DNA of 64,000 bases from Selaginella moellendorffii (GCF_000143415.4 NW_003314292.1:1439666-1503665), one strand, 5' to 3'; shown: positions 32,453 to 45,954, numbered from the stretch's first letter. Notes: generated by a model not told the origin, from the letters alone. Numbers and translations: made by a program.

Positions 32453-33485
32453 ATGAGCGATCCCGAGGCGTCGGGCTACGTCGTGCTGCTGCGGCGATCT
32501 GGAGGGCGGCCGGCGATTGCACGCGCAGATCGTCCGCTCGAGCTGGCACACCGATCTCTTTGTCAGCAATCCGCTCCATCGCCAGCGCATGGTCGTCTTC
32601 CGCAAGCTCTGCGTCCGCAACCTCTTCACCATCGCCACGCTTGCCCAGAACGGCTGCTTCCGCGACGCGCGATCCCTGTTCGTGGAATCCCCCCGCCATG
32701 ACGTCGTTACCTGGAACTCGATGCTCACCATCGCCGCGCAGCGCCTCCGGATCGGCGAGGCGCGGGAGGTCTTCGCGCGGATGCCTGCCGGGGGCGTCGT
32801 CTCGGCGAACGCGATGATCGCAGCATTTGCCCAATGCGGGCAAATTCGCGAAGCCCAGGAGTTCTTCCGCAACGCCATGGCCGAGAGGGACGTCTCGAGA
32901 TGGAAAAATCTCCTCCACGCCTGCGTCTCCTCCGGGGAGGTCGATCTCGCGCGATCGGTCTTCGATGCTATGCCGCACTGGGATTGTGTCGCGTGGTTGA
33001 GCATGATCCAGGGCTACGCCGAGCGCTGATGCACAACACCGAGGAGCTCTTCCTCGCGCTGGATCATCCGGATCTCATGTCCATCACGTCCATGATCGCG
33101 GGCTATGGATCCGTGGGGAAGATCGACCAGGCGAGGGAGCTCTTCTCGCGGATGAAGCACTGCAACACCGTTGCCTGGAACGTGATGATCCAGGCGCTGA
33201 GGAGGCGCGGCAGGCATTCGATTCGATGACGGCGCCGAGGAATCTCTCGTCCTGGAACACGATCATCTCGGCCTACGCACAGGCGGGGCTGGTGGATCGG
33301 GCGAGGGAGCTCTTCGATCAAACCCTGGACAAGAACGTGGTGACCTGGACGGCGGTGATGCACGTGGCAGCTCCGCAAGGCGCGATCGATCCTCGACGCC
33401 ATGCCGGAGCCAAACATCGGAATCCATGGCGCTCGACGGTTGCGCGCCCGACGCGATCACATTCTCGTGCCACATTGGATCGAGC
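32453..33485 (+). pseudogene. PPR pseudogene 1
   Basis: PPR motifs of the 31-35-residue type run in two or three frames: MSDPEASGYVVLLRR at the start, then DVVTWNSMLTIAAQRLRIGE, VVSANAMIAAFAQCGQIREA, a stop at about 33030, then MSITSMIAGYGSVGKIDQ and NLSSWNTIISAYAQAGLVDR in shifted frames. The end keeps ALDGCAPDAITFSCHIGS before joining LMBR1 sequence at about 33483. At least three frameshifts disable it. The copy in block II is at 59120-60520. Confidence 0.8.
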
Positions 33486-34780
33486 GTGCCTTGGTAAATG
33501 GTAAACTAGAACGGTACCTTCTCTCCCTGTGGGAATGCCTCGTTCAGAGCTTCAACATCATCTTCCAAAAAGACAAGCTCCTGAATCGAGCTACACATAT
33601 GCGTTTGTCAACATGATCACGTCCACCATTTACTTTTGTTTCTGTGCACAGTGGTGCTCACCTGCTGGACTTTCTTCACATTTTTTCGAAACATCCGTCC
33701 TTTCTTCCCACCTCTCTCTTCGCGTTAGAGGCCCAAAGTCGCCGTTTTTAGCTCGTTAGAGCGCTTGGCTAGATCAGTCGCCTCCTGTAAAGCCATCACC
33801 TTGAAGATATTAGTTGCAAGAAATGAGAACAAATCACACACACACGAGTAATAACACACTTGGGCCTATTCTTGAACGCAAATATGAGGCTCACTGGTAA
33901 TGTTGCCATTCCAACACCTCCAAACAACTGCAGGAAGGAAATCAGATCTTCTAGAAAACAACACATAAAACGACATTACCATGAAGAGTATTGATCCTAT
34001 TATTGTGTTTAATGTGATCACGTAAGTCACAGATAGTTTTAACCAGAGATCCAGACATATAAGCTGCACACTGTCACACAATGTTGTCAGATCAATGAAG
34101 AAAGGGAAAATGTAGAAGAAAAGGCTTACCATGAGAGTAACATTAGAAAACAATGAGAAACCAGCCGAAACCAAGCACGAAGCCTTTGCATTGAGCGAGC
34201 TAAAATCATTGGTGAACGCCATCGTTGTGGATGAAAGACTTCTCATGGTGAAATCGGCATAACCAATAACAACTTCAAGCAATCACGTAGAAAAAGGGTT
34301 TAAGAACAAAAGATGGAAAAAAGCTTCTTACCATAGAGAATTCCCAAAAGGAGGCAGAAGACTGTGAGGAGTATCACCACCCACAAGAGAGCGTTCTTTA
34401 CCCTTTGTGTCACAGTCCTGGAAATCACCACGAACAAAGAAAGCTTTTGAGATCATGGAGGAATAGAAAGAACTTAAGAAACTCTAGGAGGAGCTCGGTC
34501 GATCGAGTATTCTAAGAACAAGAACAAAAAGATGGAAGATTACTTCTCCTGATCGCTCTCGTAGAAGAAGATCGCGAAAGGAATGAGGAGCACAGTGTCG
34601 ATGATGTAAACCGCCCACCATAGCTGCTTCATCGGGAGAGTGAGCTTACACGCCCCGACGTAGAGATTCTTCTCGCAGGAATGGCGATTCGCGACGTCCG
34701 CCGGGAGCATCAGGATCGAGAGTTGGGCAATGCTGAGCCCAATCACGACGATGATCTTGGGAAGATAGGCCTGATTCTGG
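33483..34780 (-). pseudogene. LMBR1-like copy II, truncated at both ends
   Basis: This holds exons 7 to 1 of the LMBR1-like gene, with exons 8-14 lost. Exon 1 starts only at [16 protein letters not shown], because the initiation region and promoter are deleted. The exon 5 donor and part of exon 4 (WSVRAPFP region) are also deleted. It cannot give a working protein. Confidence 0.88.
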
Positions 34781-34788
34781 AGCGCGTG

Positions 34789-37700
34789 ATGCCGGGGATC
34801 CAGCGTCTCGAGGAGCTGGAGAACGGGGAGCGTAATGCCGGTGGCGATGGATCCTCAGCTCCTCGGCCGCGGTAATCTATAGCGTGCCGGGCGGATTGAG
34901 GGATCCAGGGCGATTGTGTGTCGTGGAGCAATGGGAACCAGCTCCAGCTCTCCTACATCGAGAATGCTGTGGGAGGCGGTGGAAGAGTCACGGAGATTCA
35001 TCTGGGAGAAGGATGGGATGCCGAGAGGCGGCGACTGGCGTATGATTCTCTCCCGGCTTTTGCTCTTCTCCAGAACCAGCGGCAATTGGGCTACAACCCA
35101 GGCGACTGGTCACTGGTATGAAAAATTCTTCTCTTTTTCTCTAGAAACGCTAGTTGTGATCGCAGGTGGGAGCATGTTTTAGAATATAGCAAGAGCATTC
35201 GCAGCGTTCTCGACCAGCCCACTCAAGGCAAGGTTGCGTGAGAGAATGATGTGAAAGATTCATTTGATTTATTTATTTATTTTGTGCAGGAGGAGAAGAC
35301 CTCGATGCTTAAGGCTGTGTGGGAGCTCATAGAAGTTTTCTATGTGGACAGAAGCGCGACATGGTGGCTTCCGGAGCGTCTTGTAGACTGGCTAGCGGTA
35401 AGAAGCAGTGAGTTTTTTCTTGACTTACGATTGATTTGCCTGTGAGCTTTGCAGAAGTATGACAAAGTCCTCTTGATTGATGAGGACACTGTACATTCCA
35501 AGGTAGTGTCGTTCCAGCGGAAGCTTTCCGAGATTCAAGTAAGTTCGAAGTCTTGCAGCTTTTTGTTTTCTCTTTGTGTATCGTTGTTTAACTTGCACTT
35601 GCAGTTTCCCGAAGACGATGCAGCTTACTGGGATGCAATGGCCTCGGCCTTGTCAGTCGGATGGCTTGACGTTGTTGTAAGTTGTAAAACTGTGCGTGTA
35701 AGTTCCATTGGTAATCTCAATCTTCCAGATAGCGTTCTTGCGGATGCATGGATCATATCGATTGGATCAGCTTGATGACCGGCAGGTTTCTTTCTCCATG
35801 CTGTTTTGTTGACTTGCGTTAACTTCCGGATGCTTTTTTATGTCTTGGCAGACTGAAAATGGCCTCGTAGAAGCAGTTACACTGCTCATTATGCAAATGC
35901 CGCGGCTGCGCCCGAGGCTCCCTGATGGAAGTCCTGGTGTTGCTATAGGTTTTAAGCCTGACTTTTCTAAGGTTTGATGTGGTTGCAGCAAAGTGTTTAG
36001 TTTCTCAGATTTTATTACATGCAGGCGAGGGAAAAATGGCGAAGTCAGGTTTCCAAGCTTGAAAATAGTGTGTTTTGGGCGGAATGCAACCACCGTGGGA
36101 CGCTTCTTGGTCTTAAGAAGCTAATACAGGTGCTATTGGGAAACGTTGATGTTCTACAGCTCTCTACGTTTCACTGGATGGAGCTGCTGGTGGCGCATTT
36201 CCTACATCTGATACCTTTTTCTTTGGTATGTATGAACTGTGTAGTGTGCTCAGTTCACTTGCAATTATCGGGTGCAGGTTTTAGATGGAATGCGTAGCAT
36301 AGCTTCCAAGTGCAAAGGATTGAAAAGTTCTGGGGACGAAGACCTTCAAGAACTTTTATCTGCAATTATCAGCAACGACACCGAGGTAAATGCTCTTCCC
36401 CGTCACAGTGGAGTTTAATCTAGTACTATACAGATACTCTTGGCGAAGTGTTGGAAGGTTTTCAATGCCTGGTAAGAACTTCTCATGTCGAATATTGATA
36501 TAAATTTTCTATCAGGATGATGGCGCATGTTGATGATCTCCTGATAGCAAAAGGGGAGGACGTTCGATCTCTTCTTGAAGAAGACAGGCAAACTCTAGGC
36601 GGCTTGAGCTTGAAAGAACTCCATCGTTTGGTTTATTCTCAAGTACTGTCTTCGCACAGCTTAACCTGGCAGGTATATCGTTGATTTCTTTGTTCTTGAT
36701 GTCTGTCTAACAATTATCTCAGCTAGCACCTGTTTACCTCGCGGCTTGCCCAAAGCAAGGCCTGGGAATGCTTGAAGCTCTCCTAATGAAGCAGAGTTGT
36801 TCCAATCAGATACTGGCATTGAAGGTTGGTCTTGGTGTGACGTTTTCTTGAATCTTAATGTGAATTTTGTGCAACAGGCACTAGAGATATGCCGCCTCTA
36901 TGAGCTTGATACCGTGAGCACAGCCATCGCCAGGGTTTAGTATCCTCTTCCTTTCCAGGCTTGGGGTTCTCACATGTGTTTTATGTCTTCCAGGCTGTTG
37001 GTGTTCATAGTTTAAAGCATGGAAAGAAGGGCCAAGAGATAATGTGGCTTCAATTGGCCCGAGACGAGCAGAGGCTTTCTACTCTTGCGGATCAGATTTT
37101 GAACACAATAACGTCTGGTGAAGCTGATAGTCTGGATAATCTCGAGGTAGCAGTCTTACGTTTTATTTGATACACGCACACTTTTAACGCTCTTTTCCCG
37201 TGCCAGCATTTTGAGGGTCTCTGTGACATCCTTGGCTCGGGAGCAACGAAGCATCAAGGCCTGTCGTTGCTAGCAAGGTACTCACTTTATACAGTTGCGA
37301 AACTATCCGGAGCTCACTTCTAACTTCACACAGGTACAAAAGCTTTAAGGCAGCGCTGCAAAACATCAGCGATCTGCGTCGTAGGGAGGCTTCCTACACC
37401 GAAAACCTCGCTGCGCGAGGCAGAGCAGCGGTGACTTCTCTTCTCCAGGTTACCAATCCGTTCGGAACTTCTTCTTGCTCGCTAATACCCCGGCTTGCAG
37501 CTTCTAAAATCTGGAACCTTTCCACGTAAATTCTGGCTGTCCTTGCTCCAAGAATCAGTATGGAGCTGTTCTCACATCTCGTTTACACTCTAAAATTCGG
37601 ATCAATCAGGTGGAGCTGCTGGAATGGCCGGAGCAAGTGCTGGTTAGCGAGTCCGAAACAAACACTCTACTCTGCTGCCTCCAGGAACTCTTCCTCGCCA

Positions 37701-37807
37701 GGGACCGGCTAGAGAACGACATCCTAGGCACCGCAGAGCCTGGCGCTTTGGATCGCCTGAGATTGGCGCTGGCATCCAACTTGGGCCGTGCCATCTTGCA
37801 AAGCTGA
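34789..37807 (+). pseudogene. NUP85 copy II, near complete, frameshifted near the start
   Basis: All 18 exons of NUP85 are present. In exon 1 a one-base deletion (about 34856, GGATCCTCAGC) leads to a TAA shortly after, and a two-base deletion (about 34916) later restores the frame. An extra TCACTGG lies at the end of exon 1. The shared promoter is missing: the start codon sits about 10 bases from LMBR1 exon 1 sequence. Exons 2-18 remain open and keep splice sites, including FHWMELLVAHFLHL and the final LASNLGRAILQS. Translation from an internal start is possible but unlikely without a promoter. Confidence 0.8.
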
Positions 37808-37844
37808 TCGTAGCTTGGCATAAATTCTCTCTGTCCAAAAATCA

Positions 37845-38027
37845 CTAGCTGATTCTCAGCGTGCAACAAATGTAGTTGCTCCACCACGATCGCTGCTGCT
37901 TATGCCGGTTGTCACCACCGCTACCACTGCTACCAGCGCCACCGCTAAACTTTGGCGAGGGGTTTCTAACATTCTCGATGGCTTTCATCAGGACGTTGTT
38001 ATTGGTACGCTTGGGTGGTGGCATCAA
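37845..38027 (-). other. Captured Gly/Ser-rich coding fragment
   Basis: A minus-strand frame reads NNVLMKAIENVRNPSPKFSG, then GAGSSGSGGDNRHKQQRSWW and a short end. It is repeated, with changes, at about 46390-46530 and 51573-51776, that is after NUP85 copies 2, 4 and 5 but not after 1, 3 or 6. I do not recognise the source gene. It looks like an exon fragment carried along with the duplications. Confidence 0.4.
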
Positions 38028-38619
38028 TCAACACCTCCCTATCCTGCCTTGGAAGTCAGGCTCCCAATCTCAGACAAGCGCAAACAAGCTTTTGCTACTC
38101 TCCCCTAACAGTGTGATTTCACCCTGTGAATTTCACCCTGTTGACGTTCACGGCCCATTTCCTTCACCATCAATTCTCCGAAGGGTTTTTAAAGTTGTAA
38201 AAGTTGACTTAGTGGACCTGTGGGTTTCCACAAGCACTGGTTCCTTTGCGACGCGATGCGGTTCCGGGCAAAGTCGTCTACTCATTTGGCGAGGAGAGGA
38301 CGCTGCAATCTACCCAGAGCAATGTACGGCAGTTTATCATGCCCTAAAAGCAATATGATACCTGATTTTCTTGATATTGGGACTACTGCATGGCGTTTTC
38401 TGTTTGGTGTAAATGTGTTTAACTCGTTTTCTGCACTAAACTAATCTTTCAGACCACCCAATCACCTTTTGTTACCTGCAGGTTTGGAGGTATATGTATG
38501 AGTCAAGCTATACTTCATTTTGGGATAAACATGTTTTGTGCACTAAACTAACTCATTTACCCCATTATAAAAATGGAGTCTTCTTCTGGTGTACATACCT
38601 CTTCTGAAGGTGAATTGCA

Positions 38620-39540
38620 ATGGCAACCCTGGCGACAATGCAGGGTGACATTGTGGCGAATTTTGATTTCAGCAAGGTAAGTGGAACCTGTCTTGCCCAA
38701 AGCAGTGCTTAACTCCTTGTGGAATGCTCCAGATTGATGTGTGTTCCAAGAGTTCTGAGGATTACCTCCACAGCAACCTGGCACTATCGTTTGGGGCATT
38801 GAATGCAGAAACAGTGAAGAAGATGGATGAGGTTCTCAAGGTTTGCATCTCGGGAACTACCACTCTTCTCGCCAAAGTGCCACCAGAAGAGCGAACTTGG
38901 GAGAAGGTCAACTCCATGTTCATGCAAAATCCCCTGGTTGAGCCAATGGGCGATGGGGTTAGCAGAGCTGACAAGTTTCTCAACAAAAGCTCTAACGATT
39001 TCAAGTTTGATGGGTAGCTACTGTGAAAGCGGTAATAGAGTCATGTATTATGGAAGAGCTCTATTAACCTTTGCGGCCTTCTCTCGTCACAGGTTCAGGT
39101 CTGGTTTGTGAATCTCATCGCAGATGAGAACGTCCTGAAATCAACCAAGATCGACATTAAAGTTGTTGGGGAAATTGTTGCTCAGTCAGGGGCGACCATT
39201 ACCAGCTTTGAAAATTTCTTTGCCAAGCATGAGCACCACGAGAAGACCATAATTGACATCGGGGTCTTAAGGTACCCTGATATGCAAAACCCGTACTTCA
39301 AGGTTTGTGCCCAGGCTGCCCTTTGTATTTCAGTCACAGCTCATGCTTACGAGTACAGGTGTACCGCATCAAACTCTTTGCTTGGTCTGATAGCAACCGT
39401 ATCGTGTTCCATCAGGAGGATTCCAATGGCATCATTGGAGGTGAGGTGTCTAATGTAAACCACTGAAGACTGCACGCTCCTTTTGTTCTATTTGCAGAGT
39501 TCACCTTCCGTAAGCTGCAGATGACATCTTTGGTTTCTAA
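38620..39540 (+). pseudogene. Family X, copy 2: broken
   Basis: Same four-exon plan as X copy 1. Damage: a deletion after MATLATMQG that removes the FGSLKEIG segment, a one-base loss at AGCAAGGTAAGTGG, a deletion and stop near the exon 1 end (about 39015), and a large deletion in exon 4 so that the CGTAAG region jumps to the last codons. Confidence 0.85.
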
Positions 39541-40637
39541 TATCCAGACTGTGTCAATTGTCCCCTGCTTCACGCTAAAACACCTTTCTAAATAATAATC
39601 AAGTCATAGACCTTCATTTACTTGAAAATAACAGCTATCTATTGTCTTAATATTTTTTAATCTCAATTTCTGAAAAGAGACAATCAGGGAAACAAAGACT
39701 TGATATACAAACTACAATAAAAGTAATAAATATTTAAAACCTAGATGCTTTAGTACTTTTGTCAATGTTGCAAACTTTTGCCTTCCAGTGGAACATTGAA
39801 ACGTGATGATAAATTTATCTCTGTCTATATACTGTTTATAGTCTTGTGGTGCCCATCAAGAAGCATAAGTATTCTTTGTGATATATTAATAAAACGAAAC
39901 AGGACAGTTTGCCATGTGAAGATCATTATCATTGTCTCGTTGGTCTTTGTAGATTCTTCATGCTCAAGGTTACCACAAGTTAGCCAGGGACACCCTCAAT
40001 CAGCCCTAAGCCAAGTTGATGGCTTAGTCGTGAGTGCCATTTGGCTCTCCATCTTGCTGGATTTTCCCATCCTGTCGCTTTGATGCAAACGACCCCAGGA
40101 ACACTGTCGCAATAATATTGTAGAAATGGATTTTGACAAGGAACAGAACTTTGAAAATAGAACTTTAGAGAATACTTGGAACAAGGCAAAGGGTCGAGCT
40201 TTTCCTCCTCCTCTAACTCACGAACTTTGTCACCAGCACATTGTAAGTTTTCTTTTGCAAATGCTTACGTACTGATCAGTAGGCGTGACATCTCCTGCTA
40301 TAGGGTCGAGTTTTTAGGATCCTAGAAATCTACTCCAGGACAAGACGATCAAGACGTTAATACAGTTGTAATTTTTTTAAATTAATAAGCTAAATGCGCG
40401 AATCTTTCCAAAACAGCAACGTCACTTTGGTCTTTTCTTAGTTTCTTGTCCAGCTGAGAACAGCAAGCATGAGTTTCTAAATGAATACGTCCTGCGTTCT
40501 GACATGGTTGAATTATCCTTGCTCATATTTACGACCAGTAAACATTACATAATCAACGGCTACTTTGATTTTCTTTCTCTCGCAGCAAGGTGGTCCCTTC
40601 GTACTCGGTGCTCGCTCCCTCCTCGCCTGCCAAATAC

Positions 40638-40646
40638 CTCCCTGGT
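40638..40646. repeat. Family Y / NUP85 exon 7 recombination joint (copy 3)
   Basis: Left of the joint is the 5' region of family Y (GCCAAATACCTCCC, as at 30417-30430 and 56978-56992). Right of it is NUP85 exon 7 (ATGGAAGTCCTGG, as at 25372). The parents share CTCCCT at the crossover. The same joint recurs at 49168-49176 and 53098-53106. Confidence 0.85.
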
Positions 40647-41448
40647 ATGGAAGTCCTGGTGTTGCTGTAGGTTTTAAGCCTGACTTTTCTAAGGTTTGAT
40701 GTGGTTGCAGCAAAGTTTTTAGTTTCTCAGATTTTATTACATGCAGGCGAGGGAAAAATGGCGAAGTCAGGTTTCCAAGCTTGAAAATAGTGTGTTTTGG
40801 GCGGAATGCAACCACTGTGGGACGCTTCTTGGTCTTAAGAAGCTAATACAGGTGCTATTGGGAAACGTTGATATTCTACAGCTCTCTACGATTCAGTGGA
40901 TGGAGCTGCTGGTGGCGCATTTCCTACATCTGATACCTTTTTCTTTGGCATGTATGAACTGTGTAGTGTGCTAAGTTCACATGCAATTATCGGGTGCAGG
41001 TCTTAGATGGAATGCGTAGCATAGCTTCCAAGTGCAAAGGATTGAAAAGTTCTGGGGACGAAGACCTTGAAGAACTTTTATCTGCAATTATCAGCAATGA
41101 CACCGAGGTAAATGCTCTTCCCCGTCACAGTGGCAAGAACTTCTCATGTCGAATATTTATATAAATTTTCTATCAGGATGATGGCGCATGTTGATGATCT
41201 CCTGATAGCAAAAGGGGAGGACGTTCGATCTCTTCTTGAAGAAGACCTTGACAGAACTCCATCGTTTGGTTTATTCTCAAGTACTGTCTTCACACAGCTT
41301 AACCTGGCAGGTATGTCTTTGATTTCTTTCTTCTTGATGTCTAAACCGGCTAGAGAACAACATCCTAAGCACAGCAGAGCCTGGCGCTGTGGATCACCTG
41401 AGATTGGCACTGGCATCCAACTTGGGCCGTGCCATCTTGCAAAGCTGA
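40640..41448 (+). pseudogene. NUP85 3' fragment, copy 3
   Basis: This starts inside exon 7 (SPGVAVGFKPDFSK) and keeps exons 8, 9 and 11. Exon 10 is lost (the intron jumps from CACAGTGG to CAAGAACTTC). Exon 11 has an internal deletion (DLDRTPSFG frame), and exons 12-17 are deleted, joining intron 11 to the middle of exon 18 (about 41345). Copy 6 (53100-53933) has the same internal deletion. Confidence 0.85.
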
Positions 41449-42361
41449 TCGTTTCTTCGTTGTGAAACAAAGGTAGGATTTCTTCTTCAACTGTACAATT
41501 TAAGCAAATAGTTTGACCGTAGAACTTCGCTAAAAGTCAATATTTAGTCAACATAGTCTTCTGTCATTGAAAATGTTAGCTTTTCATTGATTTTCAAAGC
41601 AATTAATCTATACACATGTACGGCTACGTTGATTTGTTAGTCACCCTCAGAACCAAGCACTACTACACCAGCGTCGTCCCTTCGTATTCTGCAGATGCCC
41701 GCAACGCCTCCCTAGTCTCGGGCACCCGAAGCATCTCACGCCTGCCTTGGATGGATACAAGTCGGGCTCCCAATCTCGGACAAGCCCAATCAAGCTTTTG
41801 CTACTCTTGCAAAAGGCACATGAAACGAGTGTGTGATTTCACCCTGTTGACGTTCACGGCGCATTTCAATTCACCACTCTCCGAGACTATGCTGTGAAAC
41901 TTGACTTAGTGGACCTGTGGTTTTCCACAAGCGCTGGTTCCTTTGTGACGCGATGCGGTTCCAGCTACCGGCTGGGGCTGCAGTTTATCATGCCCTAAAA
42001 GCATAATATGAAACGATACCTGATTTTTGGCGTTGGGTCAAGCTAGACTACTGCACCGAAGGAGGCTTGGCGTTTTGCACCAAACGCGTTTGGTGTAGAT
42101 GCGTTTCCTGCACCGAACTAGTTTTCTGCACTAAACTAATCTTTCAGAACGCTCATCCAAATCACCTTTTGTTTTTTAACCGGGTATACCTGCATTTTTG
42201 GAAGGATATGTATGACAAAGTCATGCAGCACGTGCTGCGATGAGTCACTTCATTTTGGGATAAACATGTTTTGTGCACTAAACTAACTCATTTACCCCAT
42301 TATAAAAAGTGAGTGTACATACCTCTTCTGGTGTACATACTTCTTCTGAAGGTGAATTGCA

Positions 42362-43384
42362 ATGGCAACCATGGTGACAATGCAGGGAGCCTTCGGTTCA
42401 TTGAAGGAGATTGGTGACATTGTGGCGAATTTTGATTTCAGCAAGGTAAAGTTGAACCTGTCTTGCCCAAAGCAGTGCTTAACTCCTTGTGGAATGCTCC
42501 AGATTGATGTGCGTTCCAAGAGTGCTAAGGATTACCTCCACACCAACCTGGCACCATCGTTTGGGACATTGAATGCAGAAACAGTGAAGAAGATGGATGA
42601 GGTTCTCAAAGTTTGCATCTCGGGAACCACAGACCTTCTAGCCAAAGTGGCACCGAAAGAGCGAACTTGGGAGAAGGTCAACTCCATGTTCATGCAAAAT
42701 CCCCTGGTTGAGCCAATGGGCGATGGGATTAGCAGAGCTGACAAGTTTCTCAACAAAAGCTCTAGCGATTTCAAGATTGACGGGTCACCGGACCCAGCTA
42801 TTGTGAAAGCGGTAATAGAGTCATGTATTGTGGAAGAGCTCTATTAACCTTTGCGGCCTTCTCTCGGCACAGGTTCAGGTCTGGTTTGTGAATCTCATCG
42901 CAGATGAGGACGTCCTGAAATCAACCAAGATCGACATTAAAGTTGTTGGGGAAATTGTTGCTCAGTCAGGGGCGACCATTACCAGCTTTGAAAATTTCTT
43001 TGCCAAGCATGAGCACCACGAGAAGACCATAATTGACATCGGGGTCTTAAGGTACCCTGATATGCAAAACCCGTACTTCAAGGTTTGTGCCCAGGCTGCC
43101 TTTTGTATTTCAGTCACAGCTCATGCTTACGAGTACAGGTGTACCGCATCAAACTCTTTGCTTGGTCTGATAGCAACCGTATCGTGTTCCATCAGGAGGA
43201 TTCCAATGGCATCATTGGAGGTGAGGTGTCTAATGTAAACCACTGAAGACTGCACGCTCCTTTTGTTCTATTTGCAGAGTTCACCTTCCGTAAGTTTAAG
43301 CCGCGCAAGGAGACCATTGACGAGATGAACCCAGACGCCAAAAAGAAGGCTGTGGAAGCTGCAGATAACATCTTTGGTTTCTAA
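42362..43384 (+). CDS. Family X, copy 3: intact 282-residue protein
   Basis: Exons 42362-42811, 42873-43082, 43139-43220 and 43278-43384 have the same lengths as copy 1 (450, 210, 82 and 107 bases), with GT-AG introns and no stop. The C-x3-C-x3-C motif is kept. It differs from copy 1 by, among others, TDLLAKVAPKERTWE, PDPAIVKA at the exon 1 end, and VVGEIVAQSG in exon 2. The promoter and leader are conserved with copies 1 and 6. Equal exon lengths with mostly substitutions rather than indels suggest that selection or recent copying keeps it open. Confidence 0.7.
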
Positions 43385-44308
43385 TATCTAAATTGAGCCA
43401 AAGATGCCTCAAGCTAAAACATCTTTCTAAATACATGACCTATAACAGCTATCTATTGTCTTTATATTTTTTAATCTCAATTTCTGAAAAGAGACAATCA
43501 GGGAAACAAAGACTTGACAATAAAAGTAATAAATATCTAAAACCCAGATGCTTTGGATTCCAAGTACTTTTGTCAATGACTGGAACATTGAAAGGTGATG
43601 ATAAGTTTATCTATATACTGTTTATAGCCTTGTGGTATTCTTACGTATTCTTTGTGATATATTAATAAAACGAAACAGGACAGTATGCCACATGTGGAGA
43701 TCATTATCATTGTCTTGTTGGTCTTTGTAGATTCTTCGCACTCAAGGTTACCACAAGTTAGCCAGGGACACGCTCAATCAGCTCTAAGCCGAGTTGATGG
43801 CTTAGTCGTGGGGCTGTGAGTGCCATTTGGCTCTCCATCTTGCCGGATTTTCCCATCCTGTCGCTTTGATGCAAACGACCTAGGAACACTGTCGCAATAA
43901 TATTGTAGAGGAACAAGGTCTCTAGACAAAGGGCTATAATAAATGGATTTTGACAAGGAACAGAACTTCGAGAATAGAACTCGTAAAGAATGCTACGGTC
44001 CGTTTTTAGTGTAAACGGCTTGGCAAACGAATGCCTATGCTATTGGAACAAGGCAAAGGGAGGCCCTCAAAACCGTCAAGCTTTACCTCCTTCTGTAACT
44101 CACGAACTTTGTCGAGCACATTATAAGTTTTCTTTGGCAAATGCTTACATACTGATCAGTAGGCGTGACATCTCCTGCTATAGGGTCTAGTTTTTAGGAT
44201 CCTAGAAATCTACTCCGGGAGACGTTAATACAGTTGTAAATTTTTTAAATTAGTTGTTCCGTGAAATCTAATAAGCTAAATGTCCTAAACAGCAACGTCA
44301 CTTTGGTC

Positions 44309-44673
44309 NNNNNNNNNNNNNNNNNNNNNNNNNNNNNNNNNNNNNNNNNNNNNNNNNNNNNNNNNNNNNNNNNNNNNNNNNNNNNNNNNNNNNNNNNNNN
44401 NNNNNNNNNNNNNNNNNNNNNNNNNNNNNNNNNNNNNNNNNNNNNNNNNNNNNNNNNNNNNNNNNNNNNNNNNNNNNNNNNNNNNNNNNNNNNNNNNNNN
44501 NNNNNNNNNNNNNNNNNNNNNNNNNNNNNNNNNNNNNNNNNNNNNNNNNNNNNNNNNNNNNNNNNNNNNNNNNNNNNNNNNNNNNNNNNNNNNNNNNNNN
44601 NNNNNNNNNNNNNNNNNNNNNNNNNNNNNNNNNNNNNNNNNNNNNNNNNNNNNNNNNNNNNNNNNNNNNNNNN
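44309..44673. other. Assembly gap (N run)
   Basis: A run of 365 N. It hides the Y/NUP85 joint and the start of the fourth NUP85 fragment. The first 40 bases after it lack two bases compared with other copies (GCGGATGCACCACC), which may be edge error. Confidence 0.98.
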
Positions 44674-45804
44674 AAAATAGTGTGTTTTGGGCGGATGCAC
44701 CACCGTGGGACGCTTCTTGGTCTTAAGAAGCTAATACAGGTGCTATTGGGAAACGTTGATGTTCTACAGCTCTCTACGTTTCACTGGATGGAGCTGCTGG
44801 TGGCGCATTTCCTACATCTGATACCTTTTTCTTTGGTATGTATGAACTGTGTAGTGTGCTAAGTTCACTTGCAATTATCGGGTGCAGGTCTTAGATGGAA
44901 TGCGTAGCATAGCTTCCAAGTGCAAAGGATTGAAAAGTTCTGGGGACGAAGACCTTCAAGAACTTTTATCTGCAATTATCAGCAACGACACCGAGGTAAA
45001 TGCTCTTCCCAGTACTATACAGATACTCTTTGCGAAGTGTACGAAGGTTTTCAATGCCTGGTAAGAACTTCTCATGTCGAATATTGATATAAATTTTCTA
45101 TCAGGATGATGGCGCATGTTGATGATCTCCTGATAGCAAAAGGGGAGGACGTTCGATCTCTTCTTGAAGAAGACAGGCAAACTCTAGGCGGCTTGAGCTT
45201 GAAAGAACTCCATCGTTTGGTTTATTCTCAAGTACTGTCTTCGCACAGCTTAACCTGGCAGGTATATCGTTGATTTCTTTGTTCTTGATGTTTGTCTAAC
45301 AATTATCTCAGCTAGCACCTGTTTACCTCGCGGCTTGCCCAAAGCAAGGCCTGGGAATGCTTGAAGCTCTCCTAATGAAGCAGAGTTGTTCCAATCAGAA
45401 ACTGGCATTGAAGGTTGGTCTTGGTGTGACGTTTTCTTGAATCTTAATGTGAATTTTGTGCAACAGGCACTAGAGATATGCCGCCTCTATGAACCTGATA
45501 CCGTGAGCACAGCCATCGCCAGGGTTTAGTATCCTCTTCTTGCTCCAAGAATCGGTATGGAGCTGTTCTCACATCTCGTTTACACTCTAAACTTCGGATC
45601 GATCAGATGGAGCTGCTGGAATGGCCGGAGCAAGTGCTGGTTAGCGAGTCCGAAACAAACACTCTACTCTGCTGCCTCCAGGAACTCTTCCTCGCCAGGG
45701 ACCGCCTAGAGAACGACATCCTAGGCACCGCAGAGCCTGGCGCTGTGGATCGCCTGAGATTGGCGCTGGCATCCAACTTGGGCCGTGCCATCTTGCAAAG
45801 CTGA
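44674..45804 (+). pseudogene. NUP85 3' fragment, copy 4
   Basis: This holds exons 8 (partial, after the gap) to 13, then jumps from intron 13 (about 45537) to the end of exon 17, and ends with a complete exon 18 (WPEQVLVSESETNTLLC). Exons 14-16 are deleted at a short CCTCTTC/CTTGCTCC junction. Confidence 0.85.
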
Positions 45805-45954
45805 TCGTTTCTACGAAGGTAGGAAGGATTTCTTCTTGAACTGTACAATTCAGAAGCGTGAGTCTAATTAAGCAAATAGTTTGACCGTAAAACTTCGCTA
45901 AAAGTCAATTTTTAGTCAACACAGTCTTCAGTTATTGGAAGTGTTTCATTGGCT

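Larger units (their letters stand above)
22085..33482. repeat. Segmental duplication block I (founder-like)
   Basis: An 11.4 kb block: LMBR1-like exons 11 to 1, NUP85, X copy 1, Y copy 1, PPR pseudogene 1. The left edge is set by where the block II and III copies stop matching LMBR1 (inside exon 11), the right edge by the joint PPR end/LMBR1 at about 33483. This block keeps the complete promoter between LMBR1 and NUP85. Confidence 0.8.

Noticed and set aside
44245-44703. Long open frames across the N run
   Set aside because: Created by unknown bases, not real sequence.
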